Source of the DNA: JAVWGW01 sp036651575
GTDB taxonomy: Bacteria > Actinomycetota > Coriobacteriia > Coriobacteriales > Eggerthellaceae
DNA length: 26,395 nucleotides
Direction of reading: 5' to 3'
Assembly (NCBI GenBank): GCA_036651575.1
Contig: JAVVXN010000018.1
Span: 1 to 26,395 of the forward strand
This document shows positions 15,269-23,117 of the stretch, piece by piece. The position numbers and the translations under genes are program-made. How positions within the stretch are numbered: the first letter of the stretch is position 1; the number at the start of each line of letters is the position of its first letter. The notes beneath the pieces were generated by a model that worked only from the letters and a program-made list of their open reading frames with translations, had not been told where the DNA came from and did not search any database.

Positions 15269-15282
15269 CATCAAGACGTGCT

Positions 15283-16155
15283 TTATCGATGGTTGGCAAA
15301 GAAAAAAAGAGCGATTGTTCCGGGGCCTGAATGGGCTCCGATGACAGGGTCGACGTAGTTGATCATAATGTCTTTAATGGCGATCTTTTCGCGAATCAAG
15401 GTGGCGACGTATTCGGCATCTTCGATGCAATCTCCATGGGTGATGAAGATTACCTGGTTTTCAAGAGGCTGCACTCCGTCGTGGAGCAAGTGATCGACAA
15501 GGGCCTGCAATGATTTTTTGCGTCCGCGGACTTTTTCCATAGGAATTAAGCGGCCTTCGTTATCAACATGAAGAACGGGTTTGATATTGAGCATGGTTCC
15601 TGCGTAGGCGCTCACCTTCGAAACGCGACCACCACGCTGCAAAAAGAGTAAATCGTCGACCGTAAACCAGTGGGCGAGCTTGAGGCGGTTGTTCTCAACC
15701 CACGAAGCGACTTCGGCGAGAGACTTTCCTGATTGAGCTTGCTTGACGGCGTGATATACCAGCAATCCTTCACCGCCCGATGCGGCCAAAGTTTCGACAG
15801 CACCTATCGTGCGCTGAGGGAATTCGGTCTGCAGTTCTTTGCAGAGGAGGTCGATTGCCACGTACGTGCCGGAAAGAGCGCTGGAAAAACCCAGATATAA
15901 GACGTCTTTTCCGTCGGCTAAAAGCTGGCGCAGAAGCGTTTCTGAATCAGCCAAATTTGGCAACGATGTGGTGATAACCTTGCCTTGCCGCATCATGGTG
16001 TAAAACTGCCTCAGATCGGTGTGTTTCCCTTTGAGGTAGCTTTGGAATTGATTATCATCCACCATAAACTCCAGGGGGAGAATATGAAGTTTGAATTCGG
16101 CAATCATTTCTTCGGTTAAATTACAGCAGGAATCGGTAACAATTTCAAAACTCAT
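15283..16155 (-). CDS. DegV-family fatty-acid-binding protein
   Basis: This 290-residue protein is a DegV/FakB-type protein, which holds a fatty acid in a deep pocket. In many Firmicutes it presents the acid to the kinase FakA for phosphorylation. The N-terminal IVTDSCCNL (the DSxxxL motif), ITTSLPNLADS, GFSSALSGTY, LLFLQRGGRVSK and the C-terminal HSGPGTIALFF are in order and complete. GGAGG (16168-16164) precedes the ATG. No fakA-like gene is in the window, and DegV paralogues are often scattered. It is divergent from ileS. Lipid binding follows from the family; a role in fatty-acid uptake is inference. Confidence 0.93.
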   Translation of the reverse strand: MSFEIVTDSCCNLTEEMIAEFKLHILPLEFMVDDNQFQSYLKGKHTDLRQFYTMMRQGKVITTSLPNLADSETLLRQLLADGKDVLYLGFSSALSGTYVAIDLLCKELQTEFPQRTIGAVETLAASGGEGLLVYHAVKQAQSGKSLAEVASWVENNRLKLAHWFTVDDLLFLQRGGRVSKVSAYAGTMLNIKPVLHVDNEGRLIPMEKVRGRKKSLQALVDHLLHDGVQPLENQVIFITHGDCIEDAEYVATLIREKIAIKDIMINYVDPVIGAHSGPGTIALFFFANHR

Positions 16156-16239
16156 GGGCTATGCCTCCAAATCGCGCTTTTGTGCTAGGGATTCGCGGTG
16201 GAACTCCTCTGTGTGCGTGTCAAAGCGGTAGTTTATACG

Positions 16240-16268
16240 GTATTATCGTTTTTTGCTATATGTCGCAA
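16240..16268 (-). promoter_or_regulatory. Promoter of the DegV gene
   Basis: On the minus strand TTGCGA (16268-16263), a 17-bp spacer and TAATAC (16245-16240). The leader would be about 80 nt. Confidence 0.55.
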
Positions 16269-16314
16269 TTCTGAAAACTCTTTTCGTACAGAAATGTCTC
16301 TCCGTATGTTCGCC

Positions 16315-16320
16315 TATAAT
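16315..16320 (+). promoter_or_regulatory. -10 box of the ileS operon
   Basis: A perfect TATAAT with no convincing -35 box. The expected start near 16327 leaves a leader of under 40 nt before the GTG, too short for a T-box riboswitch. Confidence 0.5.
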
Positions 16321-16364
16321 GGGAAAGTTGCAATACTAACACTTTAAGAAAGGTATGGATTCAG

Positions 16365-19208
16365 GTGGGAAATACCTATAAGAATACAATGAATCTGCCA
16401 CAGACCGATTTTGCCATGCGAGGAAATCTTCCCGAGAACGAACCGAAGCGGCTTGCGAAATGGGAAGAACAGGATATCTATCGCAAAGTGCTCGAAAAAA
16501 ACAAGAATGGCGAGCCCTTTGTTTTGCATGATGGTCCTCCCTACGCAAACGGCCCCATCCATATCGGGCATGCCTTCAATAAGATCCTTAAGGATTTCGT
16601 GGTCAAAAGTCATGCTCAGCGTGGGTATTTCACTCCCTATATTCCTGGTTGGGATTGTCACGGACAGCCCATTGAGCATATGGTTGAAAAAACTCTCGGA
16701 CCTGACAAGATGGCGAAGATCAACCAGCCAACCCTGCGTCGTCTGTGTCGTGAATGGGCCGAAAAATACGTTGATGTGCAGCGTGATGGTTTTAAGCGCC
16801 TTGGAGTAAACGCTGACTGGGACGAACCCTATCTTACTTTTTTGCCTGAATACGAGGCGGGTAATGTTGAGATTTTCAAGAAGATGTATCTTGACGGTTC
16901 GGTATACCGCGGCCGTAAGCCGATTCACTGGTGCAAACATTGCCACACCGCTCTTGCGGAAGCCGAAATTGAATACGGTGACGAAGTGTCGCCCTCCATT
17001 TTTGTAAACTTTTTGCTTGATGAAGTGCCGGCACCGTTTGCGGCTGCAGGTGTTGTGGGGGATGCCTCTGTACTGATCTGGACCACAACGCCTTGGACGC
17101 TGCCGGCAAATACGGCGGTAAGCGTGGCACCCGATGCTGACTATTGCATGGTGCGTGTTGCTGACGCGACGATGCTGCTCGCTTTGGAGCTGGTGGAATC
17201 GGTTGCAACTACCGCTGGCTGGAAAACTTACGAAACCGTATGCGACAGCACCGGTAAACCTGTCTTGGTTAAGGGTATCGATCTCGCAGGAATTGCCTAT
17301 ACGTGTCCGATTCGTCAAGATCTTAAGGGTACGATTGTCTACGGTGACCACGTTACGCTCGACTCCGGTACCGGTTGTGTCCATACCGCTCCCGGTCATG
17401 GTCAAGATGACTATTTGGTTGCCATGAAATTTGATCTCCCCATTCTCATGCCCGTTGACGACAACGGGGTCTTGACCGACGAAGCGGGTGCTTTTGCGGG
17501 GCTTGACACCGATGATGCAAATCCGCGCATTATTGCGTGGTTAAAAGAACAGAAAACGCTTGTCGCTGTCAAAGAAATTACGCACAGCTATCCACACTGC
17601 TGGCGTTGTCATCAGCCGGTTATCTTTCGTGCGACCGATCAGTGGTTTGTGTCCATGGATAAAAATGGCTTGCGCACAAAGGCGCTCGATGCGATTGAGA
17701 ACCAGGTAAAGTGGGTACCCGAGTGGGCAGCTAACCGCATTGGATCCATGGTCGCCGATCGTCCCGATTGGTGCATTTCTCGCCAGCGTTCTTGGGGCGT
17801 TCCGATTCCTGTGTTCAAGTGTGCAAAGTGCGGCGCTACCGTTGCAACCGCTGAAACCTTCGATGCGGTCATCGATCTCTTCAATCGCGAGGGTGCCGAT
17901 GCATGGTTTACGCACGCTCCCGCTGACTATTTGCCAGCGGATACGAAGTGTGAAGTGTGCGGTGGTACCGAAGTGCTTCCCGAAAAGGATATTCTTGATG
18001 TCTGGTGGGAAAGCGGGGTGTCCCATACGAGCGTTTGCAGAAAACGTTCCGGACTTCATTTTCCCGCTGAAATGTATCTGGAGGGATCCGATCAGCACCG
18101 CGGTTGGTTCCAGTCGTCGCTTCTTACCAGCGTTGGAGCTTATGGTGTCGCTCCTTACCAGTCTGTCATGCATTGTGGTTTCACCATGGATGCCGAGGGA
18201 CGCAAGATGTCGAAATCGCTCGGCAACGGGGTCGATCCTGCAGATATTACGAAAAAGAGTGGTGCCGATGTCTTGCGACTCTGGGTGGCCAGCGTTGACT
18301 ATTCTCAAGATGTCAATATTTCCGACGAAATTTTACAACGCACCAGCGAGGCCTATCGTCGTATTCGAAACACCTTCCGTTTCTTGCTTGGCAATCTCAA
18401 CGATTTCGATGCCTGTACCGATGCCGTAGTTTCATGGGACGATCTTGAACCGATCGATCAATGGATGATGGTTCGTTTGCAAGACCTGCTCGACGAGATC
18501 GAAGGAGCCTATAACGAATATCGTTTTCATGCCGTTTTCCGTGCTGCTTACGATTTTATCGTCAACGATCTTTCGGCCGTTTATATGGACGCCACAAAGG
18601 ATCGACTGTACTCAGAAGCCCCCGATTCTTCTCGTCGTCGCGCCGTGCAGACCGTGCTTATGCATGCTATCGAGCTGCTTGTCCGCACGCTGTCTCCTAT
18701 TTTGTCGTTTACAACCGAAGAAGTTTGGGAAAATTATCCACAGGGATTGCGTTCGGCGGCAAATCACCCCGAAAGCGTTCAATTGGCTGGATGGCCTGCG
18801 AAGAGTGATTTCTCTCCCTCGGTATCGCAGGAGTCCGCCGCGATGATCGCCACTGATTTTGAAACCGTTTTGGGCGTGCGTGAAATCGTTATGAAGGCTT
18901 TGGAAGAAGCGCGCAATGGTAAGGTCATCAACAAGAGCCAGGAAGCTGCCGTAAGGGTGGCGGCTCCAGCTGCAACCCTTGAAATTCTTCGCAAATATGC
19001 GGTGCCGGTCTACGAAGAACTTTTTATTGTTTCTGCTGTCGATTTTACCGAAGGCGACAATATTGCAGCTACGATCGCTTTGGCTGAGGGTGAGAAGTGT
19101 CCTCGCTGCTGGAACTATCGTAGTCTTGGTGGCAATGCTCACCATCCTTCGGTGTGCGAGCGCTGCGGCGATGCGCTCGAAGCCATTGGCTTTTCCGAAG
19201 AGGGCTAG
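16365..19208 (+). CDS. ileS: Isoleucyl-tRNA synthetase
   Basis: This 947-residue cytosolic enzyme attaches isoleucine to tRNA-Ile and edits valine. The Rossmann catalytic domain has PIHIGHA (HIGH at 66-69) and KMSKS (614-618). The editing domain lies between, with WTTTPWTLPANTA and HTAPGHGQDDY. The anticodon-binding helices follow, and the C-terminal zinc site has CPRC (912-915) and CERC (931-934), typical of the bacterial IleS with a zinc-finger end. The GTG at 16365, after AGAAAGG, gives the usual N-terminus (GNTYKNTMNLPQTDF). An ATG at 16389 is possible but has no RBS. The length is normal. It is first in an operon with lspA and rluA; the lspA RBS lies inside its 3' end. Confidence 0.98.
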   Translation: MGNTYKNTMNLPQTDFAMRGNLPENEPKRLAKWEEQDIYRKVLEKNKNGEPFVLHDGPPYANGPIHIGHAFNKILKDFVVKSHAQRGYFTPYIPGWDCHGQPIEHMVEKTLGPDKMAKINQPTLRRLCREWAEKYVDVQRDGFKRLGVNADWDEPYLTFLPEYEAGNVEIFKKMYLDGSVYRGRKPIHWCKHCHTALAEAEIEYGDEVSPSIFVNFLLDEVPAPFAAAGVVGDASVLIWTTTPWTLPANTAVSVAPDADYCMVRVADATMLLALELVESVATTAGWKTYETVCDSTGKPVLVKGIDLAGIAYTCPIRQDLKGTIVYGDHVTLDSGTGCVHTAPGHGQDDYLVAMKFDLPILMPVDDNGVLTDEAGAFAGLDTDDANPRIIAWLKEQKTLVAVKEITHSYPHCWRCHQPVIFRATDQWFVSMDKNGLRTKALDAIENQVKWVPEWAANRIGSMVADRPDWCISRQRSWGVPIPVFKCAKCGATVATAETFDAVIDLFNREGADAWFTHAPADYLPADTKCEVCGGTEVLPEKDILDVWWESGVSHTSVCRKRSGLHFPAEMYLEGSDQHRGWFQSSLLTSVGAYGVAPYQSVMHCGFTMDAEGRKMSKSLGNGVDPADITKKSGADVLRLWVASVDYSQDVNISDEILQRTSEAYRRIRNTFRFLLGNLNDFDACTDAVVSWDDLEPIDQWMMVRLQDLLDEIEGAYNEYRFHAVFRAAYDFIVNDLSAVYMDATKDRLYSEAPDSSRRRAVQTVLMHAIELLVRTLSPILSFTTEEVWENYPQGLRSAANHPESVQLAGWPAKSDFSPSVSQESAAMIATDFETVLGVREIVMKALEEARNGKVINKSQEAAVRVAAPAATLEILRKYAVPVYEELFIVSAVDFTEGDNIAATIALAEGEKCPRCWNYRSLGGNAHHPSVCERCGDALEAIGFSEEG

Positions 19209-19210
19209 GC

Positions 19211-19756
19211 TTGGTTTTGAGAGAAGAAATTACGCAGGAAACCGATGTTAAGGTGAAACGCGGGCGCAATGCGCTCGCGTTCACTATCGTGGTGCTTCTT
19301 TGGCTGACCTTTGATACCGTTACAAAATCTTTTTTCGAACAAACTCAAACGTTGGGTGATGTTGTCCCGGGGAGCTCGTGGGGTCTGATCCATTTCCGTC
19401 TTGTTCATAATACGGGAGCCGCTTGGGGCATGTTTGATGATTCCACGTGGATGCTCGGCATCTTGTCGTTGGTCGTTTGTGCTGCGCTTATCGTGTATCT
19501 ATTCGTGCTGGCACCGCGTTCAAGCAGGGGCGAAGCGATTGGACTCGCGCTCGTGTTTGCAGGGGGGCTCGGAAATGCAATTGATCGTTTCGCGCGAGGC
19601 TACGTTGTTGATTTTATCGAAACAACGTTCATCGATTTTCCGGTGTTCAATATTGCCGACATTGGAGTAACGTGTGGGTTCATCATTTTTATCATATTTT
19701 TATTTTATAACGAAAAAAAACGTGGAACATTTCGCGGCGATAGAGGGGATGTCTGA
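19211..19756 (+). CDS. lspA: Lipoprotein signal peptidase (signal peptidase II)
   Basis: This 181-residue membrane protease cuts the signal peptide from lipidated prolipoproteins. There are four hydrophobic helices (about 20-36, 78-100, 108-124, 150-168). The catalytic aspartates are D125 in GNAIDR and D150 in FNIADIG; VHNTGAAWG (65-73) is the other conserved loop. The frame is open upstream to 19154 inside ileS. I choose the TTG at 19211, because GAAGAGGG (19197-19204) lies 6 nt before it; TTG 19217 and GTG 19253 are alternatives. It starts 2 bp after the ileS stop and shares one base with rluA (TGATG), so the three genes are translationally coupled. Confidence 0.93.
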   Translation: MVLREEITQETDVKVKRGRNALAFTIVVLLWLTFDTVTKSFFEQTQTLGDVVPGSSWGLIHFRLVHNTGAAWGMFDDSTWMLGILSLVVCAALIVYLFVLAPRSSRGEAIGLALVFAGGLGNAIDRFARGYVVDFIETTFIDFPVFNIADIGVTCGFIIFIIFLFYNEKKRGTFRGDRGDV

Positions 19757-20781
19757 TGCCTCGATCCCTCTGCTATAGCGCCACTCTCGATGATGGCGGC
19801 ATGCGTCTTGATGCTTGTTTGGCGGCGCATGGCCTCTATGTAAGCAGGTCGCAAGCCGCACATTTCATTGATGGTGGGTTGGTGTTTGTCAACGGCAAGG
19901 TTGTCGCTAAAAAGTATGCAGTGTGTTCAGGCGATACGATCGTCTACGAAGAAGCGGTTATCTCTCAGCGTGCTCCGATGGAGGGAGAGCCTATCGAGCT
20001 TGACGTGCGTTTTGAAGATGATTACCTTCTCGTTCTCTCGAAGCAAGCAGGTCTTATCTGCCATCCATCACCGGGTCATCCGCACTCCACGTTGGTAAAT
20101 GCTCTTATTTATTATTGTGGTCGAGATAATTTAGCCCACGTGCAAGGCGATGATCGCCCGGGAATCGTCCATCGTCTCGATGGAGATACCAGTGGATTGA
20201 TGCTGGCAGCTAAAGATGACAAAGTTGGGTATGCGTTGCAGGAGGCGATTCGCCTCCGCAGCGTTGACCGCCGCTATCTTACGCTGGTGCATGGCTCTAT
20301 CGCTCACGACACGGGCCTTATTGATGCCCCTATCGCGCGCGGCGAACGCGATCGAGTGCGCATGCGGGTTTCAGATAGCTCCAGCGCCCGTTCGTCGGTT
20401 ACGACATTTCGGGTACTGGAGCGCTTTGAGGCCGGCCCTCGAGATGAGGGGTACACGCTGCTTGAATGCAAGCTCTATACTGGCCGAACGCATCAAATTC
20501 GAGTTCATATGGAATACATTAAGCATCCCTGTGTTGGGGATCAGACCTATGGCGGTGGCGGATCTGTTTCGCAGCTTGGCTTGAATCGACAATTCCTCCA
20601 TTCCTATCTACTCGATTTTACCCATCCCGAAACAGGAGATGACTTGCATTTTATTGACGGCCTGCCCGCTGATTTGCAAGATGCGCTCGACATGCTTGCC
20701 TCAAGAAGCTTAGGGGTTACTGCGGCGGGGGAAGAGGTGTTTGCCGCTCTCGACGCTTCAAATTCAAAAGCGATCCGTTAG
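19756..20781 (+). CDS. RluA-family pseudouridine synthase (RluD-like)
   Basis: This 341-residue enzyme isomerises uridine to pseudouridine in RNA, most likely 23S rRNA. An S4 RNA-binding domain (about 15-65, with SRSQAAHFIDGGLVFVNG) precedes the catalytic domain. The motif HRLDGDTSG (139-147) holds the catalytic D142. YTGRTHQIRVHM and the LHSYLLDFTHPETG segment complete it. The length and the S4 domain favour RluD over RluA, but the target site cannot be assigned from sequence. The ATG overlaps the lspA stop by one base, and AGGGG lies just upstream. The ileS-lspA-rluA order is common in Gram-positive bacteria. I see no terminator in the 26 bp before the converging AEC gene. Confidence 0.94.
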   Translation: MPRSLCYSATLDDGGMRLDACLAAHGLYVSRSQAAHFIDGGLVFVNGKVVAKKYAVCSGDTIVYEEAVISQRAPMEGEPIELDVRFEDDYLLVLSKQAGLICHPSPGHPHSTLVNALIYYCGRDNLAHVQGDDRPGIVHRLDGDTSGLMLAAKDDKVGYALQEAIRLRSVDRRYLTLVHGSIAHDTGLIDAPIARGERDRVRMRVSDSSSARSSVTTFRVLERFEAGPRDEGYTLLECKLYTGRTHQIRVHMEYIKHPCVGDQTYGGGGSVSQLGLNRQFLHSYLLDFTHPETGDDLHFIDGLPADLQDALDMLASRSLGVTAAGEEVFAALDASNSKAIR

Positions 20782-20807
20782 GGTGCTGCCGCTTTTCGGG
20801 TGTAAGG

Positions 20808-21752
20808 CTACGCCACCAACAGTCCTGCTTCTTCCAGTATGGTTACCCAGATAAAGATGGATGCCACTGAAACGAGCGATGTCATGACCACGATCTGCCC
20901 CGCGAGTCTATCGTCGGCTTCCATCTGCTGAGCCATGGTGAAGCTACTGACAGCCGTAGGACTGGCAAAGAGCGCCATAAGAGCCCCGAGTTCAATTCCT
21001 CGGTATCCCAATGCAAGGGATGCGACGATACCGATGAGGGGGACGATGATAAGCTTGCCTCCGACAGCGCTTGCAAGAGCCCATCCGTTTCCCTTAAGGC
21101 TTGAAAACGCAAACGAGCCACCCAAAACAATCAAGGCGAGCGGTGTCGCAATGTTTGCGATGTCTCCAATGGTCTGTTCAAGAATGATCGGCAGGCGGAT
21201 ACCGGTTGCGATAAAAAAGAATGCGGCAAGAGCACCAAGGATTAAAGGATTGGTGATGATACCGGTTAAAACCGATTTAAGATCAATCGTGCCGTTTCTA
21301 AATATTTCAAGGGCACACACTGCGAGCACGTTGAAGAGGGGAACAATAAAAGCGATCAAAACTGCCGTAGTGCCCGTATTCGCTTCCCCAAAAAGAGATT
21401 TCGCTATCGGTAAGCCGAATAAAACATAGTTGCTGCGAAACATTCCCTGAATCAAGACGCTTCGCCGTGCGTCATCTTTTTCAAATCGCGGTACGACAAG
21501 TAAGAGGGCAACAAAAATAACCACAACGCCCGCAACAGCGAATCCCACCAGACCTGGTTTGAAGTCGGTGGAAAAATCGCTGTTGTAGACATTCACAAAC
21601 ACAATGAGCGGCAGGAAAACCTGAAAACACAGCCGGTTGAGCTGCCGCAACAAATCTTCGGTAAACATTCCGATTTTCCGCAATCCGTATCCGAGCGCCA
21701 TCATGAGAAATAAAGGGCAGACAACAGAAAACGCTAAAAAGAAGCTATTCAT
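20808..21752 (-). CDS. AEC-family (auxin efflux carrier-like) transporter
   Basis: This 314-residue protein has about ten hydrophobic helices in the AEC pattern, two halves of five joined by a polar loop. VCPLFLMMALGYGLRK near 10-25, NRLCFQVFLPLIVF near 38-51 and the second-half LIVLGGSFAF support the family. Members move organic acids such as malate or malonate. The frame is open to 21836, but I start at ATG 21752, which overlaps the stop of the upstream VOC gene by 8 nt (ATGAATAG). The absence of a good RBS fits translational coupling. It is last in the minus-strand cluster. Substrate is unknown; an exporter of a product made or sensed by the neighbours is a guess. Confidence 0.9.
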   Translation of the reverse strand: MNSFFLAFSVVCPLFLMMALGYGLRKIGMFTEDLLRQLNRLCFQVFLPLIVFVNVYNSDFSTDFKPGLVGFAVAGVVVIFVALLLVVPRFEKDDARRSVLIQGMFRSNYVLFGLPIAKSLFGEANTGTTAVLIAFIVPLFNVLAVCALEIFRNGTIDLKSVLTGIITNPLILGALAAFFFIATGIRLPIILEQTIGDIANIATPLALIVLGGSFAFSSLKGNGWALASAVGGKLIIVPLIGIVASLALGYRGIELGALMALFASPTAVSSFTMAQQMEADDRLAGQIVVMTSLVSVASIFIWVTILEEAGLLVA

Positions 21753-22131
21753 AGCTGCAAAGCTCGATAAGGTTCCCGTCGGGATCGCGCAGGTATAGGG
21801 AGTGCATTTCGCCTCGAACGCCGTGACGCACGACAATTTCGAGGTTGTGAAAAATTTCTTTTTCCATCAGCATATTCCGGCAATCTTTTATCGTTCCCTG
21901 TATTTCGAAACACAGATCAGCGCTGCCCGTTTGAATCGTGCGAGCCTTCGGTTCGAGTTCATGTCCCAGCAGGTGCACGTTGATTTTAAAATCACCCGAG
22001 AAGAGCTCCCAGCGGCCGCCTGCATCGTGAGCGATGAAGCCAAGGGCTTCGTAGAAGTTGATACAGGCGGTGATGTCGGCTGTCGTGATAACGATATGAT
22101 CGATTTTTTTCACGAGGGGTGTGTTACTCAT
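21745..22131 (-). CDS. VOC-family (glyoxalase/bleomycin-resistance-like) protein
   Basis: This 128-residue protein has one vicinal-oxygen-chelate unit: two beta-alpha-beta-beta-beta modules. KKIDHIVITTADITACINFYEALGF opens the first. H12 is the usual first metal ligand, and DPDGNLIEL (117-124, with E123) the last. HSLYLRDPDG is typical of VOC proteins near glyoxalase I, fosfomycin and virulence-factor relatives. The residue at the second-ligand position, in SADLCF, is Asp rather than the common His, so metal and substrate are uncertain. The ATG overlaps the PEBP gene stop by 8 nt (ATGAGTAA), and the end overlaps the AEC gene by 8 nt. The family is sure, the reaction unknown. Confidence 0.92.
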   Translation of the reverse strand: MSNTPLVKKIDHIVITTADITACINFYEALGFIAHDAGGRWELFSGDFKINVHLLGHELEPKARTIQTGSADLCFEIQGTIKDCRNMLMEKEIFHNLEIVVRHGVRGEMHSLYLRDPDGNLIELCSYE

Positions 22132-22630
22132 GGCTATAAAGACCCTTCAGGGTGTACTCGTCCAAAATGTGTCCATCCATTTTTCGGTGCAGTTCGTTGA
22201 AAAGAAAACCCTTATGCACGTCGAGGAGAGTATCGAGCGCATACACATGCAGTTCGTAGAGGTGCGGGGCGTCAGGGGGGCACATGCCGCCGTAGAAACT
22301 CGAAAGCTCAGCGCTCTGTTGGCCGCCTTGCATACTTGTCCAGCTGTTGGCTCCCTGGACAAAATCGCTCGCTGTTCTACTTTCGTTTTCGAGAATCTCA
22401 TTGCGGGTGATGTTGGCTGCCAACCAGTGAATCCAGGCAAAACCGCCGCTTACGGGATAAGCATCTTTATCCTCAAGGACGATTGCGTAGGAAATGGTAT
22501 TTTCAGGAGCATCTTCAATACTGAAGGGAATTGAATAGTCGGGAACGCCATTGGCGTTCGTCTGGGTGCCCTGCGCACCGTACCTTACATCATAGAAGCC
22601 TTCCGTGATGCCGCTGCTGGTTACTTTCAT
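22124..22630 (-). CDS. PEBP family protein (YbhB/YbcL, Raf-kinase-inhibitor-like)
   Basis: This 168-residue cytosolic protein has the bacterial phosphatidylethanolamine-binding-protein fold: PFSIEDAPENTISYAIVLEDKDA, then WIHWLAANI near 66-74, and YGGMCPPDAPHLYELHVYALD near 113-133, which lines the anion pocket. No signal peptide is present. ATG at 22630 follows AGAAAGGG. Biochemical roles of bacterial members are poorly known. It is 110 bp after hxlR and a hairpin, and overlaps the VOC gene by 8 nt. A -10-like TATAGT (22672-22667) may give it its own promoter. Confidence 0.93.
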   Translation of the reverse strand: MKVTSSGITEGFYDVRYGAQGTQTNANGVPDYSIPFSIEDAPENTISYAIVLEDKDAYPVSGGFAWIHWLAANITRNEILENESRTASDFVQGANSWTSMQGGQQSAELSSFYGGMCPPDAPHLYELHVYALDTLLDVHKGFLFNELHRKMDGHILDEYTLKGLYSHE

Positions 22631-22666
22631 GGAAAACCCTTTCTCTTGTTGTCGTTTGTTAAGTTC

Positions 22667-22716
22667 ACTATAAAGCGCCTCGAAAAGAAAGGGAATTACC
22701 CACTTTTTCGTGGGTA
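22667..22716 (-). promoter_or_regulatory. Inverted repeat and candidate promoter before the PEBP gene
   Basis: TACCCAC (22716-22710 on minus), a 6-nt spacer GAAAAA, then GTGGGTA (22703-22697), a perfect 7-bp inverted repeat. It lies just upstream of a weak promoter, TTCCCT (22695-22690), 17 bp, TATAGT (22672-22667). The repeat could be an operator for the neighbouring HxlR protein, or a weak terminator or attenuator after hxlR, since a pyrimidine-rich tract follows it. Confidence 0.45.
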
Positions 22717-22740
22717 GGAGAGGTTGTTCTCGATGCGGGG

Positions 22741-23103
22741 TTATTCGATGATACCCTTGTCTCGCAGGGCATCATCCATACCGTGCTCGCGCATAAAATC
22801 AATGCCAACTTCCTGCATGATGGTTAACGCTGCAAGCATTTTTTTACCGTGTGTCTCCGTGAGAAAATATTCGACTTTTCGAGGATATCCCGGAAAGACC
22901 ACCTTGTCTACGAGGGAGCTCTCCATGAGTTCTTTCAGCTGTTCGAGCAGCATCTTTTGCGTGATACCCTCAATATCGTGCTCCAGCTTTGCAAGTGAAG
23001 TGTGCCCAAGGCGTAGCCGCCACAAAATGATTGTCTTCCATTTTCCCTTGATCATATCGTGGGTCAATTCGAGCGGGCAGGTATATTGGCTTCGGAGTTT
23101 CAT
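22741..23103 (-). CDS. HxlR-family winged-helix regulator
   Basis: This 120-residue DNA-binding protein has the HxlR winged helix: CPLELTHDMIKGKWKTIILWRL (9-30), a recognition region with SLAKLEHDIEGITQKMLLEQLKEL (36-59), and the wing VVFPGYPRKVEYFLTETHGK. Its only cysteine, C9, lies just before the first helix, where the redox- and electrophile-sensing members YodB and HypR carry theirs. It probably binds DNA as a dimer. ATG at 23103 has a GGA about 12 nt upstream, 14 bp after the CmpB-type gene stop, so the two are probably cotranscribed. The inverted repeat at 22697-22716 is a possible operator. Sensing of thiol-reactive compounds is inference from C9 and the neighbours. Confidence 0.93.
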   Translation of the reverse strand: MKLRSQYTCPLELTHDMIKGKWKTIILWRLRLGHTSLAKLEHDIEGITQKMLLEQLKELMESSLVDKVVFPGYPRKVEYFLTETHGKKMLAALTIMQEVGIDFMREHGMDDALRDKGIIE

Positions 23104-23117
23104 GGGCGTTACGGTTC

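Noticed and set aside
16195..16223. TTGACA at 16223-16218 (minus) as the degV promoter
   Set aside because: No -10 box lies 15-19 bp downstream. TTGCGA-17-TAATAC at 16268-16240 is better.
16156..16364. T-box riboswitch before ileS, suggested by GCGGTGGAAC at 16195-16204
   Set aside because: The string lacks the ACCGCG continuation, lies more than 100 nt upstream of the TATAAT at 16315, and belongs to the DegV leader. The probable ileS leader is under 40 nt.
16344..17405. 353-codon minus-strand open frame opposite ileS
   Set aside because: It lies entirely opposite the conserved ileS start and editing domain. The long frame follows from ileS codon use, and there is no RBS or family similarity.
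19154..19210. N-terminal extension of lspA into the ileS zinc site
   Set aside because: It would overlap the conserved ileS C-terminus and gives a Cys/Arg-rich stretch foreign to LspA. An RBS supports TTG 19211.
21753..21836. N-terminal extension of the AEC transporter
   Set aside because: It is out of character for the family and overlaps the conserved VOC C-terminus. The 8-nt overlap start at 21752 is typical of coupling.
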